A DNA stretch of 64,000 nucleotides from assembly GCA_029556545.1 (NCBI GenBank), contig JAKQEQ010000193.1:231449-295448 (forward strand), given 5' to 3'. Positions 20,201 through 28,400 of this stretch are shown one piece after another (the stretch's first letter is position 1; every line of letters starts with the position of its first letter). The notes beneath the pieces are model-generated. The model saw only the letters and a program-made list of their open reading frames with translations. It did not search any database and was not told the origin of the DNA. The DNA comes from Candidatus Hydrogenedentota bacterium (GTDB lineage Bacteria; Hydrogenedentota; Hydrogenedentia; Hydrogenedentales; JAGMZX01). Both the position numbers and the translations under genes were made by a program.

Positions 20201-22404
20201 TGCGTTTGCAGCAGGACAACGTGAACCAGTTCCAGATCAACGCGGAGAACCGGGAGTTCGATTTCAATAGCCGACTCATCGAAATCTTCGGGTATCCGTA
20301 TGCCGGCGATATCGGGCCGAGCGGGAGTTACCCCGCGGGTTACGACGGGCCGGACTGGAAGCACTATAGCTATTTCGATCCCACGTCGCTGCTCGGCGAA
20401 GACCCGGGGCAAATCCAGGAGATCACCTTTGAATTGCCGCTGGTTTCGTTCACGAACGTGGGCGAGGCGAACGTGGGCGATGAGACGATCAACGAGTTCG
20501 GCGTTCCCACGAAGGCGTTCGAGCCGGTGACGTTCCACCTGTCGACGAACGGCTTCGGCGAAGTCCGGCCGCCGGGTTGGGGCGAGCGGCGCGCGCCGGG
20601 CGAAATCCAGTTGGCGCGCCAGGAACTCTGGCTGGCGATAAGCCGCTATGAGAAGGCGATTGACACATATGAAGGCCTGTTGATGGACATCGAGGACGCT
20701 ATCAAGCTCATCGAACAGCAGAAGGCGCTCCAGGCGACCAAGATCGAAATTCTGCTTTCGAATCAGCGCGAGAAGCAGGACCTTCATAGCTACGTGAAGT
20801 CGGCGAAGACGCGGCAATTCGCCTATCGCACGACTGCCACCAATGTGACCCGCGTGGCGAACGGCCTGGCCGAGGCCATCCCGCGCATGCTCGTGGCGGG
20901 TCTCGCGGTCGGCGGCGACTACACGTCCGTTATTCGGGGCGTGATCAAGGGTATTGCCGCAGTGAGCGAGGCGGTGCTGTCCGGTCTTGCGGACGCGGAA
21001 GAAATCAACATACTGAAAGAGGAGCAGAGCTACGCGCAACACGAAACGCAGAACGAGATCACGCTGACGACGGCCACGCAGGATTACGAGCTGCAGCAGG
21101 CACTCGCGCAACTGAACGAGAAGGTGCGCAACGAGACAACACTGCGTTTCGAAATCGTGCAGGCGGAGGAAGCGATGATGCAGCAGTTGGGCCGGTACAA
21201 GTCGACGCTTGCTCGCGGCCAGCGCCTGCTCGAAGAACTCCTGCGTTTCCGGCGGCAGACCGCGTCGCAGGTGACGCAGTACCGCTACCGCGACATGGCG
21301 TTCCGTATCTTCCGCAACGACGCGCTGCAGAAGTACCGGGCGCAGTTCGATCTCGCCGGGCGCTACGTGTTCCTTGCCGCGATGGCCTATGACTATGAGA
21401 CGAACCTGCTTGGCAGCGATACGGCATCCGGCCAGCGGTTCCTCACGGACATCGTCCGGTCGCGTTCGCTGGGGCTGATCCAGAACGGCCTGCCGGTGAC
21501 GGCGGGCACGACGGGCGACCCCGGTTTGGCGGACCCGATGGCGCGGATGATGCAGAACTGGGAGGAGGTTATCAAGGGCCAGCTTGGCTTCAACAACCCG
21601 CAGACGGAGACGAACCGGTTCTCCCTGCGGCGCGAGCACTACCGTATTCTTCCGGGCACCGCCGGCAATGAACTGTGGCGCGAGGAACTGAGCCGAAGCG
21701 TGGTGCCGAACCTTCTCGCGTTGCCTGAGTTCCAGCGGTACTGCCGCGTCTTCGACAATCCGCAGCCGCAGGAGCCCGGCATCGTGGTCCGGTTCCCGAC
21801 CACCGTGAGCTTCGGCCTGAACTTCTTCGGGAAGCCGTTGGGCGGCGGCGACAGCGCCTACGACCCGACGCACTTCGCCACGAAGGTGCGCTCGGTCGGC
21901 GTGTGGTTCAGCAACTACAACAACCTCGGCACGGGCATGTCGAACACGCCGCGCGTGTACCTCGTTCCCGTGGGGACGGATGTGTTGCGCACACCATCCG
22001 ACGGGGATCGCACGTTGCGTCAGTGGCGGATCATCGATCAGAAGCTGCCGGTGCCGTTCACGCTCGGCGTGAATGATTTCGCCGGGTCGGAGTGGATTCC
22101 CGTGGTGGATTCGCTCACGGACAGCTTCGCCCAGGTACGGAAGTACTCGATGTTCCGCGCGTACCACGACAGCGGCAACTTCAACCCGAATGAGACTATC
22201 CGGGACAGCCGCCTGATCGGGCGCTCGGTCGCGAATACGGAGTGGATGCTGATCATTCCGGCGGGCACCTTGTCATCGGACCGCCAGGAAGGCCTGCAGC
22301 GGTTCATCAATGGACGGCTGTTGTCCGACGACACGCGCGACGGCAACGGTGTGACGGATATCAAGTTGTTCTTCCAGACATACGCCTACTCTGGCAATAA
22401 GTAA
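8269..22404 (+). CDS. Giant exported mosaic protein with Calx-beta, FG-GAP and TcA-like C-terminal layout
   Basis: 4,711 aa from the ATG at 8269 (TTGGAGGACC upstream; a longer frame opens at 8122 but delays the signal peptide). The signal spans residues about 18-40 (GLGVLLIGTCCLMLAARPIA). Visible in order: an immune-inhibitor/MAM-like domain (80-250); Calx-beta (about 255-366; DSDYEETIGTLTFAVGDTQK); a second MAM-like domain and a short EGEGEG linker (about 585-594); a Calx-beta domain with an EF-hand-like insert (DTDDDDALSRAE, 714-895); two more Calx-beta domains (898-1024, 1202-1318); seven FG-GAP repeats of the GDVNGDGFDDFVVGAP type (1778-2280); an EGEGEG linker (3288-3301); a DNRLRE-like domain (3303-3514); a long helical coiled coil (4108-4355); and a conserved-looking beta C-terminus (4448-4711). 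Coiled coil then beta domain, placed 46 nt before an SpvB-RHS gene, recalls a TcA toxin subunit. That homology is inference. The many Asp-rich loops imply calcium binding. Confidence 0.85.
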   Translation: MRREDRQTLWRGRLRLCASGLGVLLIGTCCLMLAARPIAAESPAELSRVQVRPGEETASPSLWEVDRLRRILKAAPRTCVFEDSLTSAANWEFTGLWHHQIDSACATAAPGYNSEPGAIVFNDEATCTYETGTRVFGYATMKVEKLIPGDALAAVLVFHDSLELERAFDAAFVEISADGGPWTPTSFVRKVSDTAWGEEIVDISEYINPSAPKSIRVRFGFDTFDSQWNDYTGWYVDDVKICTTTVPEGFSGVYINNVSIQERNFASPVATFSVTVDPPATSPFGLRYKTVDGTATLADSDYEETIGTLTFAVGDTQKEIQVTIIGDPYPEGDETFMVELSDLAGGGGKVVIGSPVGTCTLIDDDFPTTVFIEEFDTAARWDMTGNWHLSPDNHCLAEDAYRPPSAVHFGIEARLLPPPPPPVFSLVEDGGFEAGTPSAVWTESSTNHGTPLCNTTTCPITGDTGPRTGDWWVWFGRSVPSTDEASAIEQSFIIPSFGTAELKFYVKMFSDTTPGSLGVYLDASKLFEITEADAAGYTTYQEVIIDVSAFADDLAHTLRFEGFTEKNGVTTFFVDDVSLIAGGGSEGEGEGEGEPYIQSYCAYLPNSSGYLELIEDVHLAPAVDIRFTWFDYVAMEPVNDRYFVEISDDGGATWTSIFSSTEAKPDWSESSADISAYSGRAVRFRFGFEANGSVEDLGWIIDQVHIDSVLLPADYSNVSILPAQAEEGGGPNDELSLAEVRVFAPLLAASTFDLLDTDDDDALSRAELEAASAEGTAVAVALLEAFDTLDMGDRDITFTITLDPPNTREISLRYFTSDLAPPDLYTALAGADYGATDARVRIPANTSSATVSVPLVGDPYAEKDERFRISIEAVTVNAIVSGGSALGTVLNDDTISLITINDISVLEDNGGELDAEGKFSARFRVDVTPPSNQPVTLKYRTVEGTALRSIDYLHAEGAIEIAAGEDRAFILVQIKDDQFPEEDETFFLELCEPSINATFGTDGGGQPLATLRGMATILNDDDYEIIWSDGFEFVSTLWTLNGNWHIQDSSQCLLPTPGYISPTKALVYNVEAECDYDVGVIPFADLNVDLPIPATALDPRLMWSQFVDLQDAIIFGLVVREYSGGAPVPGQYAEFILSHPEGEEIGAWHEEYISLTSFIGKTIRISFALNTFGVGANPEPPETVASRGWYLDDVSLRYIDAAGVSVLSIEDVSQPEGNIGATNAVVRVNFSPAPADVAHLHYTTLDGTATAGEDYVGADGVRVDVPAGARSATIEIPVLGDFDVEPTETFEVIVSDPSDNLFALSNRGTVTITNDDFPQGTIFGTTGASAPANLVQANITNPLDATTVATYDSVYFSAGDFAGYDFNSFFAWSPGDNHLYELNTSTGNRRTFAVMTPFGGGHMWAGLAWHLQEGRFYALSSNDVDSASLYSIGQGELQIVGANDTFYFPMDALYRKSRTQAIYLASELAGIQDIDALYLSVKQLPGSALENWTIRLKQTTATQFTSGQPFDNSGWTTVYQNDELVQQYGWVKFSFSAPYTYTAGNNLVVEFSYCNANQSHDGYVDWQSTSTPRTAFMESNLGESCAVDNPLNWTNVPYTRNGVPTIKLGALIQTKTGDLPPTVARPIGLAIHPTTGAIYTVSRPTGTGTEAVIAQIRKDGTTVSAPVSLGFDLSAGDLDFDDATAKLYLAAHTNVTGTQETSLFQVDIGASFGAAARIGRIGAGAAMPAMGITALPSPPGQGALFDVGVRTLPGLRIEGDQAATALSVPGFNAELMAAASGVGDVNNDGYEDYAVTFPAMTAKRPNGDMVTGAGETFLIYGTSADGLPPALRDGVLSIGEFHPSIGVRFPGVTADEASGFAVSGVGDVNGDGFDDFVVGAPFRDDPSRTDQGFAYLVYGSSLLSDIFDLGSGVRAEVVALTGADRSNWTGFSVRGAGDVNGDGFADFLVGAPASEHPSGSTKGEGRAYLVFGGVSPLGDLTGTLNLDSLDGQTGVKLLGPQGILNYSGISVSGAGDVNGDGYDDILVGGHIRPNNARNGVVYLVYGKPTDDGSGGANWPDAIELDTSADLMITGQSIEFGTGRSVAGAGDVNGDGFGDILIGAPEEGRAFLVFGSRPGPAGAYTTANIGAVPGAALRGVVIHGPLSGKAGPSDDFGVSVAGAGDVNGDGFADMLIGAPKAAALGNGDAGDVYLILGDAAAGTTMFASAIAAGQLYANELDPGSLFRLVGGVEGDLAGRTVSCAGDVNGDGYSDLLICAPGANPQGVSNAGEVYLVYGGAPAVSVLADAEATYVNYLRSGLKLSAPGAPAQAVDVPMRPAGTTGDGAHTTPLSRCAIGFKGGGAGGSNQSPSQQVVTLYRTPVPAPATNAGFTASRVYWYIESTRLNFNESTVTFWYTPEDVMGLDLNSSGIFYSPTRPTDATNWRAINSEMDETRRTITISRVHRDDLGNPTGETLNGYYAILQLDLKFELGTEIPRPFGVELSDIPQGPKTVIPEGAAWWHDKSNRLFAAKPGPIQIKWTDTMTTDAVNYWPTELEKYQVHVAETLPVDLRADDAFKSARLLFSEEAVGAIPDEVQTNLAFSATGPGRSLLLLSNGADPRGFDIFFLRVQSILWNTDGFLFDGIPAIIGEQILPEFDHDLACGDPLVFFEKARVNPHEGYYDRGTRTGPIFPVNLDNPNDQQDDLVIIYYGMGKAMLDAQQDQLGTTKSCWPTTPVRYVAMWPNNPPHLVIAVPSDEAILPDNVYVNPSVYVQNDSALMGFNPNEEHAFRDVNKIYVMRDDLNLASTSEPYVLVEYTEGATGAPNMLVYQVVQEYIDEASNTFLTFDYPAVAGKRLNPPESLQLRGACGDLTVSSPWPPADAATLFDSQGKRNPSPVFRDRLDDLWVYRAGHFGGTETVQMQYFYRSKGDFYFPVQYYPDGPPPEGSCIPWLDIAAGTPGQPRKVTYTIRWPDEVATMQIGQTLAQATPTKMHGSSLKQWDGGLEKWPEKEAQKAGPGEAFLPDIAGACSVSVLYQQGTDFGQGPLVQLIDFAAPRRAPLLKVPATIESKPGGEYAIFTKLPPQLQERLRYQLFERELEFRGIFVEIFGGDDIVLPNVMTEREYYFLRDEFNEGGDTDWAAAIDELWNNQNDLIFVDDVSPPPYAMAMTSAFADHTGYVTVITGNRDTCSGVVDMNVFRVGCPLYKSTINVIYPPCPFDQQLTLRYTGDFAGSSDNYLFEWRILAAATPNFENIPVEQWDLFPTPPHPNPSKAPNQGAVDITIKGANLITLRDNVVRVQYERLLDVGEGEGEGEGEGEGEVFSASRDAVLYEDAAGQLANGLGQYLYAGKNAAGKTRRSVISFDLDAIPDDAVIESVTLRLHVSQGIGGPRQVGIYRSLKTWDEGPSTPTDEAMGAPVENGDVTWTAYKYVILTVLGVPIHLPETWTALGGDFNTLFRAIQTVDGPGYYEWTDDRLVEDVQMWLALDESGDDPRPKVPGWFIVGHEAEAGTLKRFDSRQSSTAAFQPQLIVKYSVPTRAEKAVEFPCDVLSGYTDWAFAPGWIKRVLGEIDPFRQRTTGGHIAGAERKYFQFHDQEVNTVVSMLEQAGPRYEGNISLNCDDLDALGLIQTYETVLSMGRDLSIDAPTPIDYAGANDALLLVTGRIGDLYMLFANEAYGDAADPTISFGTSSGDFASEAAPSIHCFQNQTASLLEEELVLLRGRDDTRPPNVTTAPIYNRFYPNFTNDITGGQVAYFLNYGIVDVTGNGGSPDEIDAATMYPQGHGDAWGHYLMAAKSYYYLFAHPHYTYIPRSELVNVGAQAVQVDYFDERKFANIVAAKARCGAEIVNLTYRYYYTADPQGQWQGYKDTDPERAWGVSEWASRAGQGAYFDWVVGNALLPQEDVDAEPTINKIDRTTVIELREVAGAFQDIQAKVDQADLGLNPLGLARNVVPFDIDPSRIDAGETHFEQIYNRAVKAMMNAITVFNHANESSQRLRLQQDNVNQFQINAENREFDFNSRLIEIFGYPYAGDIGPSGSYPAGYDGPDWKHYSYFDPTSLLGEDPGQIQEITFELPLVSFTNVGEANVGDETINEFGVPTKAFEPVTFHLSTNGFGEVRPPGWGERRAPGEIQLARQELWLAISRYEKAIDTYEGLLMDIEDAIKLIEQQKALQATKIEILLSNQREKQDLHSYVKSAKTRQFAYRTTATNVTRVANGLAEAIPRMLVAGLAVGGDYTSVIRGVIKGIAAVSEAVLSGLADAEEINILKEEQSYAQHETQNEITLTTATQDYELQQALAQLNEKVRNETTLRFEIVQAEEAMMQQLGRYKSTLARGQRLLEELLRFRRQTASQVTQYRYRDMAFRIFRNDALQKYRAQFDLAGRYVFLAAMAYDYETNLLGSDTASGQRFLTDIVRSRSLGLIQNGLPVTAGTTGDPGLADPMARMMQNWEEVIKGQLGFNNPQTETNRFSLRREHYRILPGTAGNELWREELSRSVVPNLLALPEFQRYCRVFDNPQPQEPGIVVRFPTTVSFGLNFFGKPLGGGDSAYDPTHFATKVRSVGVWFSNYNNLGTGMSNTPRVYLVPVGTDVLRTPSDGDRTLRQWRIIDQKLPVPFTLGVNDFAGSEWIPVVDSLTDSFAQVRKYSMFRAYHDSGNFNPNETIRDSRLIGRSVANTEWMLIIPAGTLSSDRQEGLQRFINGRLLSDDTRDGNGVTDIKLFFQTYAYSGNK
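10024..10050 (+). repeat. Short Glu-Gly linker tract in the giant gene
   Basis: GAAGGGGAAGGCGAAGGC and following bases encode EGEGEGEGE directly after a MAM-like domain. The same domain-linker arrangement is found at 52380-53083. Confidence 0.85.
18130..18172 (+). repeat. Second Glu-Gly linker tract in the giant gene
   Basis: GGCGAGGGCGAA-type hexamers encode seven Glu-Gly units joining the beta-rich middle to a DNRLRE-like domain. Confidence 0.85.
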
Positions 22405-22450
22405 GAACCAGGGAAGGCCCGACGGCGGGACGAGGGATGGACGGAGACGG

Positions 22451-25400
22451 ATGTACAGGGACGAACGCGGAAATATGCCGGCGGCGCGCCCGCGCTCGGT
22501 GAGCGCGGGCCCGTCGCCGTCTGCCCGGCGCGTTTGCGCTGCCGTGGCGGCGGCGTTACTGGTCGGCGCCGCATGCGCGTTCGCTCAAGATAAGAGCGGC
22601 ATGAACCCGAATACGATCAACGTGCCGAAGGGACCGGGCAGCATCGAAGGGCTGGGCCAGGCTTTCGAGCCACAGCTCAACACGGGCGGTGCGCCTTACG
22701 GGATCGTGGTCGTCGTGCCCCCGGGCGCGCCCGGCGGCGCGCCGGACCTCAAGTTGTCGTATGGCGGCGGCGGCGGCAATAGCCCCTTCGGGTTCGGTTG
22801 GTCGCTGAGCGTGCCGAGCATCGAGCGGCGCACCTTCCGCGGCGTGCCGCGCTACATCGACGGACCAAACGGTCTGGATGACGATCAGGACGGCGAAGTG
22901 GACGAGCGCGACGAGATAGACGAATTCGTCAACGAGTCCGGCGTGTTGCTCACGCCCGAAGCGGGCGGCAACTATTTTGCCCGTTTCGAAGAGCAATTCG
23001 GGCGCTATCGCCGCATGGGCGATCGATGGGAGTGCACGCTGGCGAACGGCGCGCGGCTCGAATTCGGGACTTCCGAGGAGGGCCGCGTCTTCGACCCGCT
23101 GACGAATCGCGTCGGCCGCTGGTACCTGCAACGACGGACGGATACGAACGGGAACGTAATCACGTACTACTACAAGACGTTCTCGTCGGACCGCAACCAG
23201 AACCAGAAATATCTGTGGAAAATCGAGTACGGAGCGGGCGCACCGCCGCGGTCCGCGTTCCAGTTCGCGGTCATCGAGTATGAGCCGCGCGACGACTGGT
23301 TCGAGGATTGCACGCTCGGCTACATCGTGCGCACGGGCATGCGCGTGCGGCAGATCGTCCTCGGCGCGCAAGGCGCCGCGGTCCCGGGGCACCTCGCCGG
23401 CGACTTCAATCAGGACGGCGTGACCGACTACCTGGCGCGGGTCTACCGCCTTGCCTACGAGACGCACTCCCACTGGTCCCTGATCAGCAGCGTGACCGTC
23501 ATCGGGGCCGACGGCCAGACCTCGCTGCCGCCCGCGCGCTTCGAGTACACCGTCTGCAATCCGCCGGCGGAGATTAACGCGGGCGGCGCGGCCATCGGCG
23601 CGATTAACGAACCCGCCTACGTTATGGACACCAAGACCGTTGACCTTGTCGATCTCAATGGCGACGGCGTCGCCGATGTCCTGAAGACGGAAGAGTTCGG
23701 GGGCGTGCATCAGGCGTTCCTGAACCTGGGCGAGCGCGATACGCCGGATGGGCGCGCCATCGCGTGGAGCAACCCTATCGACATGACTTCGGCGGACGGG
23801 TTGGCGTGGGGCATCGACTTGAGCTCGAGCACGACGCCCGCGCACCTCGCGGACATGGACGGCGACGGCCTCTCGGACCTGGTGTACAAGTCCATTCAGC
23901 AGGACATGTACTACTTCCACAATACGGGCCATGTCGGCTGGGCCGTGCGTGCCACGCTCAGCGCCCTCGGGGACTCGCCCCCGTCGCCGTTCGAGCGCTT
24001 CGACGTGCGCCAGGCCGACGTGGACAACGATAAGAACACGGACATCGTGCAGAGCGTGTCGGTGGGCGAAAACGCGGACTACCGAATCTGGTTCAATCAG
24101 GGCGACGGCCGATTCGCGCGGCCCGTCACCATACCGCAGGACAACGGCTGGAACTTCGACGACACGGGCGTGCAAGTCCTGGACTTCAACGGAGACCGGT
24201 TGCCGGACCTCGTCCGGCTGCGTCCGTTGAACGTACAGGTCCAGGCGGGGCTTGGGCGGGGCGCGTTCGCGCCGATGATCACGGTGAGTTTCTCTGACGG
24301 CCCGCTCGATGACTACGTGCTGCCGCGTGCCAATTTGCGTGATCTCACCGGCGACGGCCTGCCGGAACTCGTGGTGGACCGGGCCGAGCCGGGCGTTGTC
24401 TGGTACTGGATCAATCTCGGCAACTACACCTTTGACAGGCGCCGCATAATTTACAACATGCCGACGGGCATCGGCGTCGAACCGGCGGTGCGCTGGGCCG
24501 ATATCAACGGCAACGGCACTGTGGACCTGATCTACTGCGACCGCGAGGTCGAGCCGAAGATGCAGATTGTCGATCTCGGGCGCCTTATGGGCTGCGAACC
24601 GAGCATCAACCTGATGACCCGTATCGACAACAGCATCGGTCGGATCACGACCATCGAATACACGCCCTCGACCTACTTCGCGCTCACTGACGCCGCCGCG
24701 GGCAATCCCTGGCCCGGCCCGATGCCGATGAAGACGGACGTCGTGACGCGGGTCACGGAGTCCGATTCGCTTGGCGACAGCTATGTGACGGAATACACGT
24801 ATCACGACGGTTTCTACGATGACTACAACAAGACGTTTCGCGGCTTCGGCTACGTCGAACAATTCACGCGGGGCGGCGTGGGCGCGCCTACGGCCGTTCA
24901 TCGCTTCTACTTCCACAACGGGCGCGACGACTTGAGCCTCAAGGGTACGTTGTATCGGGCGACCGTCGAGGCCGAGGACGGCGGTGTCTTCGACGAAACG
25001 GAAACGACGTGGAATGCGCGGGTGATCTTCGTGGGGACGAACGGGCAGCCTTCCACCTTCGCCCATCCGGTGACGGAGCGGAAGCGGGTGATCGAGCGCG
25101 GGCGCGGCGAGCCACGCGAGTTGGTTGTCGAGTACGAGTACGACCGCTACGGCAACGTAACGCGCGAGGCGAACTACGGCGTGGTTGTCGGCGATGACCT
25201 CGCGGCGTTCGATGACGAGCGCGTCAAGGTAACGGAGTATGCGATCAATGCGGAGGCGTGGATCATCCGCACCGTTATGCGCGAGGAAGTGCGCGATCTC
25301 GCGGGGAACGTCTTCTCGCGCATCGAGACCTATTACGACGACCCGACCTTCGCGGGCAACAACCTCGGCGTGGTCACGCGCGGCAATAAGACGCTCGTGA

Positions 25401-28400
25401 AAGCCTGGTTGAACCCGGCGGACCTGAACGACTTCATCCTGTCGAACCGCTTCGCCTATGACGCCTACGGCAACGTGGTGTTGAATCTCGACCCGCTCGC
25501 CGCGGCCCCCGGCGGCACGCCGGACCCGAACGTCGGCCATTACCGGGAAGTCGCCTATGACCCGGTGTTTCATGCGTTCCCCGTGCGTGAGACCGCGCAC
25601 GTCGGCGGCGGTTCCGCGCCGTTGCCTTACTTCGCCGAATACGACACCATCCACGGCGTGATCACGCAATTCACCGAATTGAACGGCGCGGCGACGCGCT
25701 ACGGCTACGACGAGTTCGCGCGCTTGACGCGCCTCGTCGAACCGGGCGATACCGAGGAATTCCCGACGGAGGAATACGCGTACCACTTGGCGCAGACGGT
25801 CCCCGGCGGGTCGGGCCTGCCCTATGCGCAGGGCACGGTCAATTTCGTCGAGGTGCGCAAACTCGACCGCGTTCCCGGCACCGGCGTGAAACGGGATTAT
25901 TTCCACATCGCGCGCAACTTTGTGGATGGGCTGGGCAGGCCGCTGATGACCAAGGAGGAGGCGGAGGACGACCCCGCGACCGGATTGCCGCGGGTCGCCG
26001 TGAGCGGCGCGACGCGCTTCAACGCGCGGACGCGCCCCGCATACCAAATGCAACCGTATTACACGCGCAGCTCCGGCGCGACGCTCGACGCGCTGCTCGC
26101 TTTCGAGGACGTGCGCGCGCCCGGCTGGGAGGGCTTGTTTCACGAGGACGGCGCGCTGGTCGCGCGGAACCTTGCGCAGGCGCACAAGCTCGAATACGCC
26201 TACGACGCAACGCTGCGCGGCACCGAGGTGGTCGCGCCGGACGGCGCGGTGTCGCGCACAGAATACGAGCCGCTTGTGCGCAAGGCTTTTGATCAGAACG
26301 ACGCCGACGTCGCCTCGCCGCACTTCGACACGCCGAAGATTGCGCGCCAGGACGGCTTGGGCAGGCTTGTGCGAGTCGATGAACTGGCGAAACTGAACGA
26401 CGACGGCACCCCCGCGACCGGCGTGCAGGTCTGGTCCACGCATTATGCATACGACGTGAACGATCAGTTGACGCGCGTCACGGATGCGCAGGGCAACGTG
26501 CGCATCATGCAATATGACGGGCGGCATCGCATGGTGTACATGGACGACCCGGACCGCGGCGAGACGCGGTTTACCTACGACGCCGCCTCGAACCTCGTGC
26601 GCACGGAGGACGCGAAGCGACAGGTGGTCGAGAATACCTATGACGGCGTCAATCGCATTCTCTCCGAGGACTATCGTGACGAGGGCCTGCCCTTCTCGGC
26701 AAATCGTTCCCCGGACGTGCGGTACGTGTATGACGCGCCGCTCGGCCCGGTCGAACTGGGCGGCGGCGAGACCGCCACGCCCGAGAACACCGCCGGCAAA
26801 CTGGTCGCCGTCATCGATCTGGCAGGCGAAGAGCATTTCTCGTATGACGCGCGGGGCCGCATCGCGTGGTCCGTAAAGCGGGTGCCCGACCCCGTGACCG
26901 GGACGCTCGTCTCGTATACCCAGCGGCTGGAACACGACGCCATGGACCGGCTCACGTCGCTGACTTATCCCGACGGCGACCGGCTCGCCCACGACTACGG
27001 GCGGCGAACGACCCTCGAACGGATCACCGGCGGCGGCCTCGTCAATCTGGATGGTGTGCCTTACGTGCTGCGGGACACCGAGCAGACGCCCGCCGGCAAA
27101 CCCGCCGCGATGTCGTTCGGCGACGGCGCGCGCACGGATTACCGCTTCGATCCCCGGGGCCGCATGACGGGACTGCGGACGTTCCGCGAGAACGCCCCCG
27201 CCGAGTCGTTGGTTGACTTCCAATACACGTTCGACGGTCTCGCCAACGTCGTACGCATCGAAGACCGCCGCGCCGCCACGCTCGTTCCCCAAGGCGACGC
27301 GCGCCGCAACACACAAACGTTCACCTACGACGACTTGTACCGGCTGACGCGCGCGAGTTTCTCGCGGGCCACGCCGGGACAGACCGACGCCGTGGACCGG
27401 CATATCGCCTATCGCTACGATCGGATCGGCAACATGCTGGAGCAGACCTCGAACATCGAGCATTTCGAGAGCGGTCGGTCGGTGACGCACCTCGACGCCA
27501 TGCACTACGGCGGAACCCTCGGTGCCAGCAATCGCGTCGGGTACGCACCCGACGTGCCCGGCCCGCACGCGCTGACTGGCGCGGGGGGCGGTGCGCGCTA
27601 CACTTACGACGCGAACGGCAACGTGACGCGCGCGGACGGCCTCCGAATGACTTGGGATTTCAAGGACCGACTGGTCGCCGTCGAACGCGCGGAGGCGGAC
27701 GGGTCCGCGACGCGCGCCGAATACACCTATGACTACACGAGTCGGCGCATCACGAAGCGCGTGTGGCGGCGGCCTGCTGGAGAGACCGCGTTTCCGGGGA
27801 CGCCGTCGAGTTCCGCCGTATACGTCAGCAAGTACTACGAGTTGCGGGACGACGGACGCCCCGTGAAATACGTCTGGTACGACAAAGCGCGGATAGCGCG
27901 TGTCACGGGCACGCTCGAGCCCGCGGAGGAACGCATCCAGCAGTATCGACTGTTCCCGGGCTGGAATCTGCTGGGCATGCCGGTCGATGCGGCGGACGCC
28001 GTGGCGCAACTTGGCGTCGGCGTGGACGCGAACATCGAGGGCTGCTTCCGGTGGGACGCCGTCACATCGAGGTACAGACGCGTGAACGCCGGTGACGCGC
28101 TGCCGGCCGGCGCCGTCTTCTGGCTTAAAGTGACGGTGGCGGCCACGTTCGAAGTGCGGGGCGCCTATGTCACCGGGGCCGCGCAGTCGATTCCAGCGGA
28201 GGGCGGCTTCATCACGGCGCCCGGCGCGGATGCGGTTTCCTTCGCGGACCTGTTGCCCGGGAACACGGTCTTGTGCCGCCTGTACGACGCGGCGACCCAG
28301 CGTTGGATCACGCTGCAAGTCGGCGACGCGGGCGATATCGGCGGCGTTGAAGCACCCGCGCTGGTCGCGCCGGGACAGGCTCTCTTCTTGCGCACGCGCG